Shown: in pieces, positions 1 through 7,370 of the stretch
Layout of the letters: each line of letters begins with the position of its first letter
Position numbering within the stretch: position 1 is the stretch's first letter
The notes under the pieces: generated by a model
Told to the model about the DNA's origin: nothing
Seen by the model: the letters and a program-made list of their open reading frames with translations, nothing else
The model's database searches: none
Source: Microcystis sp. T1-4
GTDB lineage: Bacteria; Cyanobacteriota; Cyanobacteriia; Cyanobacteriales; Microcystaceae
Length of the DNA: 42,514 nucleotides
Reading direction: 5' to 3'
NCBI RefSeq assembly: GCF_000297435.1
Contig: NZ_CAIP01000128.1
Coordinates: 1-42,514 of the forward strand
Program-made: the position numbers and the translations under genes

Positions 1-1
1 G

Positions 2-169
2 CTAATAGAATTAGTGTGGCATTCCGCTAAAGAATACATAGCTAATCGAGAATTTGAAAATAAAGAAGAACTGGAAAAAGTAGTCAATCAGCTTTTAAAT
101 GAAGGGGGATTGATTATTAAATGGAGTAGAAAACTTAAAAATAAGGGTAATGCTGTCAATATAACTTAG
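2..169 (+). pseudogene. IS630-family transposase, C-terminal fragment (cut by window edge)
   Basis: Reading from base 2 gives 55 residues to a TAG stop, beginning LIELVWHSAKEYIANREF and ending NKGNAVNIT. The 'P-x-E/N-IELVW..AK' type of ending is typical of IS630/Tc1-like DDE transposases, whose last catalytic acid lies just upstream, outside this window. Only the tail is visible, so it cannot be said whether the gene is intact. The next transposase fragment starts at the very next base, which suggests one element inserted in or recombined with another. Family assignment is from memory of the tail sequence. Confidence 0.6.
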
Positions 170-1127
170 ATGCGTAAAAGCTTATTAAATCAAGCTCGTC
201 AAGGAACGGAAAAAATCCTAGATTGTCTCTATCAGGAAGTCAAAGAAAAGCTAAATAAGAAACCAATAACTTCCCGAAAAATAGCGAGAAAGAACTATTT
301 AAAAGTCGCTAAGAAACGTCGTCTCTCTCAAAAAAAAAGACGGAAAGCTATTGGTCAACAACTGGGATATATTCAAAGAAACTTAGGTTATATAGACCAA
401 CTAATTGAATTAGGAGCCTCGTTAACTTGTTTGAGTAAAAGACAATATAAACTGCTATTAGTCATTGAAGAAGTCTCTCGTCAACAACGGGAGATGTGGT
501 CAGAGAAAAAAACAAGGGTTGACCAGAGAATCGTCAGTTTAAGTCAACCTCATGTACGTCCTATCGTCAGAGGCAAAGCCGGAAAACCGACGGAATTTGG
601 GGCAAAGCTCTCGGTGTCTTGTGTAGATAATTATGTATTTTTACACCGTTTGTCTTGGGAAAACTTTAATGAATCTCAAGATTTGAAAGCGCAAGTAGAA
701 AACTTTAAAGAGACTTATGGTTGTTAGCCAGCAATCCGTTCATGTCGATAAAATTTATCGAACCAGAGAAAACTTGGCATGGTGTAAGGAAAGAGGGATA
801 AGATTAAGTGGATTACCATTGGGAAGACCACCGAAGAATCGAAGCGCTGAACTAAAAAAACAAGCTCAAGAGGACAAGAGTTTTCGCAATGCAATAGAAG
901 GGAAATTCGGACAAGCTAAGAGAAGATTTGGTTTAAATCTGTGCATGACAAAACTACCTGAAACTTCAGAAACGTCCATTGCTCTTACCTTTTTGGTTGT
1001 CAATCTTTCCCGACTGCTTCGGCAGTTTTTTGGGCTTTTTTGGCGAACAAAAGAACTAGGATGCCGCCAGCACTTTGATAAAAATTATGTTAAAAGTGAT
1101 TTTACTCAAGTAAAACTTATCAGTTGA
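170..1127 (+). pseudogene. IS5-type transposase, 5'-truncated with nonsense and frameshift mutations
   Basis: Two adjoining frames (170-727 and from about 728 to 1127) together encode the C-terminal two thirds of an IS5-superfamily DDE transposase: the first ends with RPIVRGKAGKPTEFGAKLS and ENFKETYGC, the second continues VHVDKIYRTRENLAWCKERG and ends IEGKFGQAKRRFGLN. The N-terminal domain is missing; homology starts abruptly at SLLNQARQGTEKIL near base 176. At 725-727 a TAG replaces the expected TAT (Tyr), and one extra A at about 735-736 shifts the frame, so two independent lesions separate the halves. The right end of the element probably lies near 1160-1185 (GAGCGACTTTTTCAGCAAGC). Not functional. 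Confidence 0.75.
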
Positions 1128-1495
1128 ACGACAAATTATTGGCACTCAATAGCATAATTCTTTGAGCGACTTTTTCAGCAAGCCCTATATAAGTTAAACT
1201 TATCACACAAAGAATAAGAGAGCCAATCCGCTTCAACAACTTCGAGACAGAGGTGAACGCAAAGACGAATCCGACAGACCGCGCCACAATAACTCAAGGA
1301 AGAGGATAGTTCGTCTGAGAAGGGGTAAAACAGCGGAAAACACCTGAAACTCCCTGCTCTGTCAACCCCTAAGCTAGGGAGAGAAATATAAAGATTTATT
1401 AAATTGTAGCTTTTAATACAGTTGTGGGGGGGGGATTGTGTATTATCGTGTCTGGTTTTTCACACCAAAATACATTTTTTAAGAGGAATTTAGCC
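1128..1495. other. intergenic region, mobile-element debris and leader
   Basis: No convincing gene. The first ~60 bases look like the terminal part of the preceding transposase remnant. Bases about 1200-1385 hold a GC-richer stretch ending in a hairpin (CTCCCT at about 1350 with AGGGAG at about 1376), which might be the end of another element, but I could not identify it. A run of nine G (about 1426-1434) precedes the PEP-CTERM gene. A ribosome binding site AAGAGGA lies about nine bases upstream of the ATG at 1496. Confidence 0.4.
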
Positions 1496-2233
1496 ATGAC
1501 ATTGGCAAAACTTGTCAAAAACTCCGTGGGAGGGGGCGCAATACTTATCAGTCTGGCGGTAACTGGGACTGCACAGGCTGCTATAGTCTCCTATGGCGGT
1601 GTTGGAGCAACTCAGGGGATAGTCGCTGGTACGCTTAATATCGGTCGCCAATTTACCGTCACCGGGTCGGGCATCACTGTCATAGACTTGGGCGTTTTCG
1701 ACTTGGACGGGGATGGCTTGGTAGAGTCACATGATGTAACCCTGTTTAAAATCAACTCAGGTGCAGGGGCAGCGAACGCCAATGTCTCAGCCATCACCGG
1801 CGGTTCGGTCAATATCGCCAGCGGCACTGGTGCTTCACTAGAAAGTTCCTTTCGCTTTAAATCCCTTACCAACGCCATCTATTTAGCACCGGGCGATTAC
1901 TCGGTAATTGCATACGGCCTGGATAAAAGTGGCGATGCCTATGGTGAAGGTGGGCAGCTTCCTGCGGGTGGCAACGTCAGCAATATTGGCTTTACTCCTT
2001 TTGAGTTTGTCACTGCCAGTAGCCCTGCTTATCCTAGCGCAGGCGATGCTAATACCGCCTTGTCTGGCGCGTCTTTTCGTTACAATTTAGGCAACACTAC
2101 CTCTACCTCTGTTCCCGAACCCTCCTCCATCCTCAGCCTCCTCGCCCTCGGCACCCTCGGCGCAGCTTCAACCCTCAAACGCCAACTAAAACCCTCTCAA
2201 TCCACTGAAAAAGAAACCACAAAAATAGGCTAA
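1496..2233 (+). CDS. PEP-CTERM sorting domain protein, exported
   Basis: A 245-residue exported protein. The N-terminus has a basic start (MTLAKLVKNS), a hydrophobic core and a cleavage-like TAQA. The C-terminus carries the PEP-CTERM signal: VPEPSS, a hydrophobic helix (ILSLLALGTLGAAS) and a basic tail with KRQLK. In bacteria with EpsH/exosortase such tails direct transmembrane sorting and removal of the helix. The middle is Gly/Ser/Ala-rich, has DLDGDGLVESHD resembling a Ca-binding loop, and is otherwise unrecognised. I chose ATG 1496 over an upstream in-frame start at 1424 because it has a ribosome binding site and starts exactly at the signal peptide. Its last ~130 coding bases and terminator recur twice downstream. 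Confidence 0.8.
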   Translation: MTLAKLVKNSVGGGAILISLAVTGTAQAAIVSYGGVGATQGIVAGTLNIGRQFTVTGSGITVIDLGVFDLDGDGLVESHDVTLFKINSGAGAANANVSAITGGSVNIASGTGASLESSFRFKSLTNAIYLAPGDYSVIAYGLDKSGDAYGEGGQLPAGGNVSNIGFTPFEFVTASSPAYPSAGDANTALSGASFRYNLGNTTSTSVPEPSSILSLLALGTLGAASTLKRQLKPSQSTEKETTKIG

Positions 2234-2292
2234 ATTGCCTCTAAAAATACCATCAATGCCCCTTCATTCAATCTTGAGGGGTTTATTTTTTT
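2105..2292. repeat. direct repeat copy A: tail of the PEP-CTERM gene plus terminator
   Basis: The end of the PEP-CTERM gene from the VPEP region to the terminator. It is matched, with substitutions and small gaps, by copy B at about 2985-3148 and by a short copy C at about 3864-3922. Shared blocks include CTTCAACCCTCAAA, AACTAAAACCCTC, ATAGGCTAAATTG and the hairpin. Copies A and B bracket the PIN toxin module; B and C bracket the RelE-type module. Confidence 0.75.
2259..2291 (+). terminator. Rho-independent terminator of the PEP-CTERM gene
   Basis: CCCCT (2259-2263) pairs with AGGGG (2277-2281), with partial extension CA/TTG, followed by GTTTATTTTTTT. It lies 26 bases after the stop at 2233. 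A sister hairpin is present in the duplicated tail at about 3114-3147. Confidence 0.6.
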
Positions 2293-2323
2293 GCATTCCT
2301 ACCTCAAAAAATTCTCAGTGACA

Positions 2324-2734
2324 CTAGAAAATAACTAAAAACTCTGCTGGAGTAATAATTGGAATCCCTTGATAAGTATTGAGAATTAAAAGAGCATTAT
2401 CGCCTGTTATGATGTATTGTGCCATTCCAGATACAGCTAATTCTAAAAATTTATTATCATCTAAATCGGAACAAACTCTCGTTTCATGCAATATATCAAC
2501 AAATAAGCTCCTATTTTTAAGAGACGACAAGAAATCTAACCTATCATCTTTTTCTAAATATTTGTCAAATTTCTTTTTACTTATTCTCGTTGCCAATTCT
2601 TGATAAGTTGCCTCGCTCTGGAGAATAGTAAATTGACTGACTGCTATATTGATTACTTTTTTGGGTGTTCCTAGTGGATTGAGTAAAGCACTAATAAAAA
2701 CATTGGTATCTATAACAACTCGATTAGGACTCAT
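2324..2734 (-). CDS. PIN-domain toxin, type II toxin-antitoxin system
   Basis: A 136-residue PIN-domain protein of the COG1569 'putative toxin, PIN family' kind. The canonical acids are visible: D9 in VVIDTNVFISALL, a glutamate in ATYQELATR, CSDLDDNKFLELA (paired acids) and ITGDNALL near the C-terminus. Members are predicted Mg-dependent ribonucleases. Its start overlaps the end of the upstream small gene by 11 bases (2724-2734), the usual coupled arrangement of antitoxin then toxin. The pair lies between PEP-CTERM tail copies A and B, convergent to the PEP-CTERM gene. The RNA target is unknown. Confidence 0.85.
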   Translation of the reverse strand: MSPNRVVIDTNVFISALLNPLGTPKKVINIAVSQFTILQSEATYQELATRISKKKFDKYLEKDDRLDFLSSLKNRSLFVDILHETRVCSDLDDNKFLELAVSGMAQYIITGDNALLILNTYQGIPIITPAEFLVIF

Positions 2735-2930
2735 CTGCTAATAGTTCTGTTAGTTTATCTTCTGTCAAACCTTTAGCTTGAGCTTTTTTGCCGACTTTAT
2801 CCATAATTGAGATAAGACTTTCTGAATTTTCCTCAATCGTCAGATTAACTTCTTGTTCAGGAGAAAAACCTAACTGAGCGATTAGTGTAGGAATCTCCGA
2901 TACCTTAATATTTTTGAGAACTTGTTTCAT
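2724..2930 (-). CDS. antitoxin partner of the PIN toxin
   Basis: A 68-residue acidic protein (MKQVLKNIKVSEIPTLIAQL, later SLISIMDKVGKKAQAKGL) encoded directly before and overlapping the PIN toxin. The N-terminus resembles a short swapped-hairpin or AbrB-like DNA-binding segment, and the C-terminal acidic helix probably wraps the toxin. Antitoxin identity rests mainly on gene order, size and overlap. Such antitoxins commonly autorepress their operon; the upstream region 2931-2980 is AT-rich and would hold the promoter. Confidence 0.75.
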   Translation of the reverse strand: MKQVLKNIKVSEIPTLIAQLGFSPEQEVNLTIEENSESLISIMDKVGKKAQAKGLTEDKLTELLADES

Positions 2931-2984
2931 GGCTTAACTAGGTGTATCTTCAACTTTCATTGTACCCTATTTAATCACATTTAA

Positions 2985-3148
2985 CAGTGTTCCTCAAATC
3001 GTCCTCGACCTCTTCGCCACAACTTCAACCCTCAAAAGCAAACTAAAACCCTCCCAATCTACCGAAAAAAAAACACAAAAATAGGCTAAATTGTTTGGTA
3101 AAATACCATAAATGCCCCTTCAATAAATCTTGAGGGGGTTTATTTTTG
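2985..3148. repeat. direct repeat copy B: degenerate PEP-CTERM gene tail with terminator
   Basis: Translation in the PEP-CTERM frame gives SVPQIVLDLFATTSTLKSKL, then KPSQSTEKKTQK and a stop, clearly related to SVPEPSS...STLKRQLKPSQSTEKE in the intact gene. The PEP motif is altered (E to Q) and the hydrophobic helix is shortened, so it is a non-functional tail. The hairpin CCCCTT...GAGGGGG plus TTTATTTTT (about 3114-3147) is retained. It sits exactly between the two TA modules. Confidence 0.75.
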
Positions 3149-3164
3149 GCATCTATTAATACTT

Positions 3165-3518
3165 CTAAAAATTGTCAAACTTATTAATGATGTCTTGAAT
3201 TTGCTGCGCTGGGATGTCCGTTTGGTCAGATTTGGCATAGATGAGGAGCATCAAAACACAACTATTGTCTTTAAGTTGATAGATAACACGATAGCCGCTA
3301 CTTTTGCCCTTTTGAATATCGCTGTTTTTGAGGCGAACTTTAAAGACAGTGTAGCCCGTCCCTGGGATTCGATCGCCGATGAATTTGCCTATCTGAAGGT
3401 CATCAATTAGGGGTTGTATATCAGTACGAATGCTCCGATAGCGTTTGGCGAGGGTGCGAAGTCGGTCTTTGAATTCATCAGAGAAAAGGATTTTAATAGA
3501 GGGGATTCCTTCAGACAT
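3165..3518 (-). CDS. RelE/ParE-family toxin, type II toxin-antitoxin system
   Basis: 117 residues with features of the RelE/ParE superfamily: KILFSDEFKDRLRTLAKRYR at the N-terminus (substrate-recognition helix), a central VFKVRLKNSDIQKGKSSGYR strand pair and VIYQLKDNSCVLMLLIYAKS strands near the C-terminus, followed by the DIPAQQIQDII helix. Family members are ribosome-dependent mRNA interferases or gyrase poisons; which type applies here is not evident. The ATG overlaps the preceding antitoxin by eight bases. A decayed fragment of a close paralogue lies on the other strand at 10288-10452, so this toxin family has moved or duplicated locally. Confidence 0.85.
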   Translation of the reverse strand: MSEGIPSIKILFSDEFKDRLRTLAKRYRSIRTDIQPLIDDLQIGKFIGDRIPGTGYTVFKVRLKNSDIQKGKSSGYRVIYQLKDNSCVLMLLIYAKSDQTDIPAQQIQDIINKFDNF

Positions 3519-3849
3519 CTATGCCATCCCACAGTTCAGAGATGGGATGTACTTTGCCTTCTTTAGCTTGCTGAAGAGAAATACAAAGACTGGTGAGGAT
3601 AAGTTCTTTTGGTTCGTCGTCGGGGTCAGTGGATGGAGTGAGGATATTACGCGATACTAGCAATTGGTAGAAATCATCGAGTGCCATTCCCGTTAGTTCG
3701 GCTGCTTGTTCAAATTGAAGACGTTGCTGCTGATAGAGCATGATAGCGATTTCCGTGAGCATTTGAGCTTCAGTCATTTGGACTGTTTGCAGAAGTTCAG
3801 TGGGAAGGATGAGGCTCATAGAGGTTTCATTAAGTGGTGGTAACTTCAT
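3511..3849 (-). CDS. antitoxin, UPF0175-like, partner of the RelE-type toxin
   Basis: 112 residues. Residues 11-60 (MSLILPTELLQTVQMTEAQM and onward to EIAIMLYQQQRL) resemble UPF0175 small antitoxins: a short beta segment followed by a helix-turn-helix (FEQAAELTGMALDDFYQLLV). The C-terminal half is acidic (TDPDDEPKE) and ends inside the toxin start. The real start may be Met11 (3819) rather than 3849. Gene order, overlap and size support an antitoxin that binds DNA and neutralises the toxin. Confidence 0.7.
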   Translation of the reverse strand: MKLPPLNETSMSLILPTELLQTVQMTEAQMLTEIAIMLYQQQRLQFEQAAELTGMALDDFYQLLVSRNILTPSTDPDDEPKELILTSLCISLQQAKEGKVHPISELWDGIDV

Positions 3850-3863
3850 TGTATCGCCATTAA

Positions 3864-3922
3864 AAAGTAAACCACAAAAGTTGGCTAAATTGCTTCTAAA
3901 AATACCATAAATGCCCCCTTAA
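3864..3922. repeat. direct repeat copy C: short PEP-CTERM tail fragment
   Basis: About 59 bases matching the end of the PEP-CTERM gene and the first half of its terminator (blocks AACCACAAAA, GGCTAAATTGC, TCTAAAAATACCAT, AATGCCCC). The distal terminator arm is absent. It lies at the promoter side of the RelE-type operon, so that both TA operons have a tail copy on either side. Confidence 0.6.
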
Positions 3923-3955
3923 TTTAGTTAGTTGAGAGTGCGAAACGCAGGAACA

Positions 3956-4020
3956 GCAGCCGGTTGTCGAGAGATGATGTCAAATCCCGTCATACTTTAT
4001 CTTTATTTCTGACCGGCTGC
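3956..4020 (-). terminator. inverted repeat downstream of the porin gene
   Basis: GCAGCCGGT (3956-3964) and ACCGGCTGC (4012-4020) form a perfect 9-bp stem with a 47-base spacer. It begins ten bases after the porin stop, so it could end porin transcription or stabilise the mRNA 3' end. There is no clear T tract, so the terminator role is an inference. Confidence 0.35.
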
Positions 4021-4029
4021 CTAGAAAAA

Positions 4030-5592
4030 TCAGAAAGTAAAAGTCGTGCGGATAGTACCGATAACTAAGGTGGAATTGTTGTTATTTGAGTTAGGAGAAG
4101 TAATCACGATTACCCCCGGAGTAAGGGCAATATTATCGGTGAGTTTCCACTCATAAAATCCTTCGATATGAAAGGAAGTATCGGGATCATTAGTGGAACT
4201 GCCATCATTTAATCTAATACTAGAACTAGATACCCAAGGCTGCATACCAACAATAATACCGGCCGTATTTCCTTCCTTAAATAAATCAGGAAAAGCCAAA
4301 GTTACCGCCCAATTCCAGATATCTAAATCCCCGCGTTCTAGTTGTCCATCTAAGGTGCTAAGGGTGATAGCTTTTGTGTAACCACCCCAACCACCGAGGA
4401 CAAAACCATCGACAATTCGCCAAGTAAATTGTAAACCCAAACTATTATTAATGGTCGGGACAGCCTCCCCGAATAGTTCTTCGGTGAAAAATCGGAAATT
4501 CGAGCGCTGACTTCCCGTTCCCGTGTCTAATTGGTTATAACCATGAAAGTAGGATAAAGCAATGCCAAAATTATCGTTTGGAACATAACCCAGCTGCCCT
4601 AGGGCAGTATAGGAACCGTTAAATAAACCCGCTCCCGGGTTAGGATCGTTAGCATCCCCGGCAAGATAACCGGCGCTGAATTGGAAAGCCCCATAATTAC
4701 CCTGTAAACCGAGTCCAGTTTGTCCGGGAGCAAAATAAAGGGGATTGCGAGTACCAAAAGCGGAAAGCGCCCCACTAGCGCCATCTCCATCCAAAAAGTT
4801 GAGGGTATTGGTAAAGTCATCTTTAGCACCTCCCGTCGCTTCTAACCAGAGTTGGATGTTTTCCGTTAGGGGGAAACTGTAGTTTAAAACTTCTAGTAGT
4901 AAATCGTTACCATCGGGTTGGGTAAAGGCTAAGGTACTTTCAAAAGTTCCCGTAGTATCGGCTAAATCAGCAATATTTCCCGTTGCTAGACGGGTATAGA
5001 GTAAATCTTTGCCTGTGAAGCTAGTATTTAATTCTAAACGGGCCCGATAACCAAAAGCTGGTACTTGGGGAATTCCTTCACCACCGTTTTTTTCTCCTGT
5101 GGCTACCCCATATAATGCCATCACCACTTCCCCAGTTAATTTAGTAGTGGTGGAAAATTGATTATTTTCCAGAAAAGCGACTCGATTTTCTAAGTTATCA
5201 ACTCTAGCCCCTAAGGCCGCTAATTCTGTCTCGAATTCCTTGACTAATCGCTTGATTCTGTCTAGATCTTCTTTTAATACCGCTACTCCTTCTTGAATCA
5301 ATCTTTCCAGGGTATTTAAGCAGGCATTCAACCCGGCGGCAAATTCCCAACGAGTTAAAGCGCGTTCACCGCGAAAAGTGCGGTCAGGATAACCTACTAT
5401 ACAACCATACCTCTCCACGAGACTTCTTAAGGCCTCAAAAGCCCAGGCGGTGGGAGAAACATCCCGCAATTGATTGACACTTGTTACCTGTGCCATGGGG
5501 TTACTAGAGAGGTTTTCGAGACTATTAGCCAGTACCGGGCCAGAAAAACCCAGTAATATCGCTGCTGTTAGGAAATTTTGCTTGATTTTCAT
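4030..5592 (-). CDS. iron-uptake porin with SLH domain, outer membrane
   Basis: 520 residues with a signal peptide (MKIKQNFLTAAILLGFSGPV, then LANS). Residues ~40-105 form an S-layer-homology domain (VNQLRDVSPTAWAFEALRSL, VGYPDRTFRGERALTRWEFA) that binds peptidoglycan-linked polymers; ~105-142 is a coiled coil (LDRIKRLVKEFETELAALGA); the rest is an OprB-type beta barrel ending in an aromatic-rich FTF. This is the common cyanobacterial 'iron uptake porin' architecture and length. The Fur-like box directly upstream fits iron-responsive expression. Substrate preference is known only from the family. Confidence 0.9.
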   Translation of the reverse strand: MKIKQNFLTAAILLGFSGPVLANSLENLSSNPMAQVTSVNQLRDVSPTAWAFEALRSLVERYGCIVGYPDRTFRGERALTRWEFAAGLNACLNTLERLIQEGVAVLKEDLDRIKRLVKEFETELAALGARVDNLENRVAFLENNQFSTTTKLTGEVVMALYGVATGEKNGGEGIPQVPAFGYRARLELNTSFTGKDLLYTRLATGNIADLADTTGTFESTLAFTQPDGNDLLLEVLNYSFPLTENIQLWLEATGGAKDDFTNTLNFLDGDGASGALSAFGTRNPLYFAPGQTGLGLQGNYGAFQFSAGYLAGDANDPNPGAGLFNGSYTALGQLGYVPNDNFGIALSYFHGYNQLDTGTGSQRSNFRFFTEELFGEAVPTINNSLGLQFTWRIVDGFVLGGWGGYTKAITLSTLDGQLERGDLDIWNWAVTLAFPDLFKEGNTAGIIVGMQPWVSSSSIRLNDGSSTNDPDTSFHIEGFYEWKLTDNIALTPGVIVITSPNSNNNNSTLVIGTIRTTFTF

Positions 5593-5611
5593 TGCTGTCT
5601 CCTACACCTAT

Positions 5612-5630
5612 AAGAATGATTATTGTTCTC
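5612..5630 (-). promoter_or_regulatory. Fur-like box upstream of the porin gene
   Basis: On the minus strand the 19-mer GAGAACAATAATCATTCTT matches the Fur consensus GATAATGATAATCATTATC at 14 of 19 positions, with the core AATCATT intact. A -10-like TATACT (5632-5637, minus strand) abuts it, so a bound repressor would cover the promoter start. It lies 20 bases before the porin ATG. No Fur gene is in this window. Confidence 0.55.
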
Positions 5631-5782
5631 AGTATAATTAGGTTAGCAAACTTTTTCCAGTCTGGCACTATTGCAAATATTTTTCAAATGTTACTCCAGA
5701 TAAAATCTGAATTGCCTAGCATTTATTGGTTAAAATAAATCTTAAATGATAATAAAAGCAATAGGTAAATAATTTTATTTTT

Positions 5783-5820
5783 CCTAAAAACAAGATAGAG
5801 ACGCTGCTGACAGCATCTCT
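5783..5820 (-). terminator. Rho-independent terminator of the thioredoxin-like gene
   Basis: On the minus strand AGAGATGCTG pairs with CAGCGTCTCT around a TCAG loop (5797-5820, one G-T pair), followed by ATCTTGTTTTT. It lies about 40 bases beyond the stop codon at 5863. Confidence 0.6.
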
Positions 5821-5862
5821 AAATGATTATTTTTGGTTCAATTGAGGATAAAAAGGAGGTAA

Positions 5863-6426
5863 CTAGCGCAATTCAGCGTTAAACTCGTTAAAAGAGCGTC
5901 TTTTTAACTCTACCGATTCTGATCGAGGCAGAAGATCAAAAACCTTTCTTAAGACATCATCCACATCTTCATACTTAACATTGCCCAAACCATCATAAAC
6001 CACTTTACCTTGTTGGTCTAAAACCACCGTTTGGGGAACCCCACCGCGATAATAGTAACCCGGTTCATCGGGACGATAGGAAGACTTTAAGGGGATAGAA
6101 TCGACAGTAACGGGGATAATACTGGCGGCGCGACCGTAAAACTCTTGAAAACGGGAGACAATCGCCGCAAATCGCTTACAATCACTACTATCATCCAGAT
6201 AATAGACGATTATAGCTGGAATTTTCCGTTGAAAAGTTTCCGCTAAATTTAGACGCGGTGGTACGAGGGAACCATTACCCGCATAGACCACAAAAATATT
6301 ACCATCGAGGCGATCGTCATCGATCCCCGCATAGGCGCTAGGGGTTAGCCAAGGAGACAAACTCGTCAGAGCAACAATAAGAAAGACAAGAAAGATCTGA
6401 AGACGCAGCCGATAACGAGATTTCAT
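5863..6426 (-). CDS. membrane-anchored thioredoxin-fold protein, possible photosystem I accumulation factor
   Basis: 187 residues from ATG 6426. Residues 1-34 form a signal-anchor (MKSRYRLRLQIFLVFLIVAL, then SAYAG). The remainder has thioredoxin-fold features: IFVVYAGNGSLVPP, AIIVYYLDDSSDCKRFA, and GGVPQTVVLDQQGKVVYDG with the cis-Pro loop. The CxxC motif is absent, so a redox role is doubtful. It resembles cyanobacterial thylakoid thioredoxin-like proteins linked to photosystem I accumulation (the Slr1796 type); that link is from memory. An open frame continues upstream to 6567 but runs through an IS200/IS605-type sequence, so I reject the longer start. The mobile remnant now sits at the promoter. 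Confidence 0.65.
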   Translation of the reverse strand: MKSRYRLRLQIFLVFLIVALTSLSPWLTPSAYAGIDDDRLDGNIFVVYAGNGSLVPPRLNLAETFQRKIPAIIVYYLDDSSDCKRFAAIVSRFQEFYGRAASIIPVTVDSIPLKSSYRPDEPGYYYRGGVPQTVVLDQQGKVVYDGLGNVKYEDVDDVLRKVFDLLPRSESVELKRRSFNEFNAELR

Positions 6427-6455
6427 GATCAACAGGGTTAAAATATTAAGACAAT

Positions 6456-6853
6456 TTTTAGTTTGACATACCCCACGCCGTAAACGGACGTGGATTCTTC
6501 TCGCATCACTGCTGAGAATTTCTGGCTCAACGAGTCCACTTGAATTAGATTCCTGGCGAAATCCCACCCAGAGGTGGTTCTCTCCTCAGACTTTCGCGAC
6601 CTTACAGAAGCCTGTTCTCGTATGCCCTACGATACAGTTCAAAACCTCTAAAATAATTGGTTTCTCTGGTACTTGACGCTTAGAGCTTTTACCTATAGGA
6701 GCATTCCCCTATAGAACCCCATAACTCTAGTTTTCAAGGTGCGTTCATCCTGCGATGACTGGGTTTTTTAAGCGGTTGCTTACCCGGCCCGCTATTCTTA
6801 ATATCATATATCAGATAAAGTCGCCCTAAAAGGGCGAGGCTTTAAACCCAATT
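6456..6853 (-). mobile_element. IS200/IS605-family remnant without tnpB, possible orphan omega-RNA region
   Basis: On the minus strand this ~400-bp stretch begins with a left-end-like hairpin (GCCTCGCCCTTTTAGGGCGA, about 6821-6840) and ends with AGAATCCACG...CGTGGGGTATGTCAA (about 6458-6493), the hairpin-plus-TATGTCAA ending typical of cyanobacterial IS200/IS605 tnpB elements. No tnpA or tnpB reading frame lies between. The part before the right end (about 6493-6620) is GC-rich and foldable and matches the position of the omega (guide) RNA scaffold, which in such elements overlaps the tnpB 3' end. It may be a non-autonomous element or deletion product. It ends within 20 bases of the next gene's start. 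Confidence 0.6.
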
Positions 6854-6870
6854 TTTCGGTAAAAAATCTT

Positions 6871-7365
6871 GTGACCTTCGAGCGCGATAATTCCCAAACC
6901 ACCTCGCGAGTCATTGCCGCTAACTCGCGCTTTGCCAATACTTATTATGCCATTCTAGGACTACATCCGAGTGCCTCGGTGATCGAAGTGCGACGCGCCT
7001 ATCGGGAACTGAGTAAACGATACCACCCCGATACTACCGAACTCAGCCCCGAAGTGGCAACGGCTAAATTCCAGCGTCTTAACGAAGCTTATGCCACCCT
7101 GAGTAATCCCGATCGCCGTTCCCTGTATGATTTACAGATAGGTTACTCGCGCTGGAATGTCATCCAAACCATCCCCGATGGCGATCAACCCATAGCTAAT
7201 CGTAGCGCCTATCTCGATCCGACCGATCGCCCCCTATCTTCGGGAGAGATTTTTGCTTTGTTTATCTTGGCACTCACCCTGCTGGGCTGCTTGTTACTAG
7301 CGGTGATTATTGCTATGCTTCGAGGAGAGAATGCCGTCACTGTAGCCCAATTATTTTTGATTTAG
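6871..7365 (+). CDS. J-domain protein with C-terminal membrane anchor
   Basis: 164 residues starting with GTG. Residues ~24-90 form a complete J domain: YYAILGLHPSASVIEVRRAY, the HPD tripeptide at 52-54, and FQRLNEAYATLSNPDRRSLY. A C-terminal hydrophobic helix (about 127-150, IFALFILALTLLGCLLLAVI) anchors it to a membrane. J proteins stimulate DnaK ATPase; the anchor suggests recruitment of Hsp70 to thylakoid or plasma membrane. The Gly-Phe and zinc-finger regions of DnaJ proper are absent. The DUF3143 gene follows after five bases, indicating an operon. The native promoter region has been replaced or displaced by the upstream mobile remnant. Confidence 0.85.
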   Translation: MTFERDNSQTTSRVIAANSRFANTYYAILGLHPSASVIEVRRAYRELSKRYHPDTTELSPEVATAKFQRLNEAYATLSNPDRRSLYDLQIGYSRWNVIQTIPDGDQPIANRSAYLDPTDRPLSSGEIFALFILALTLLGCLLLAVIIAMLRGENAVTVAQLFLI

Positions 7366-7370
7366 ATGCG

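Noticed and set aside
1612..1878. Minus-strand frame within the PEP-CTERM gene
   Set aside because: Shadow of the plus-strand gene; no motifs or ribosome binding site.
6427..6567. Extended N-terminus of the thioredoxin-like protein
   Set aside because: The extra 47 residues are encoded by the IS200/IS605-type terminus; the ATG at 6426 starts a normal signal anchor.
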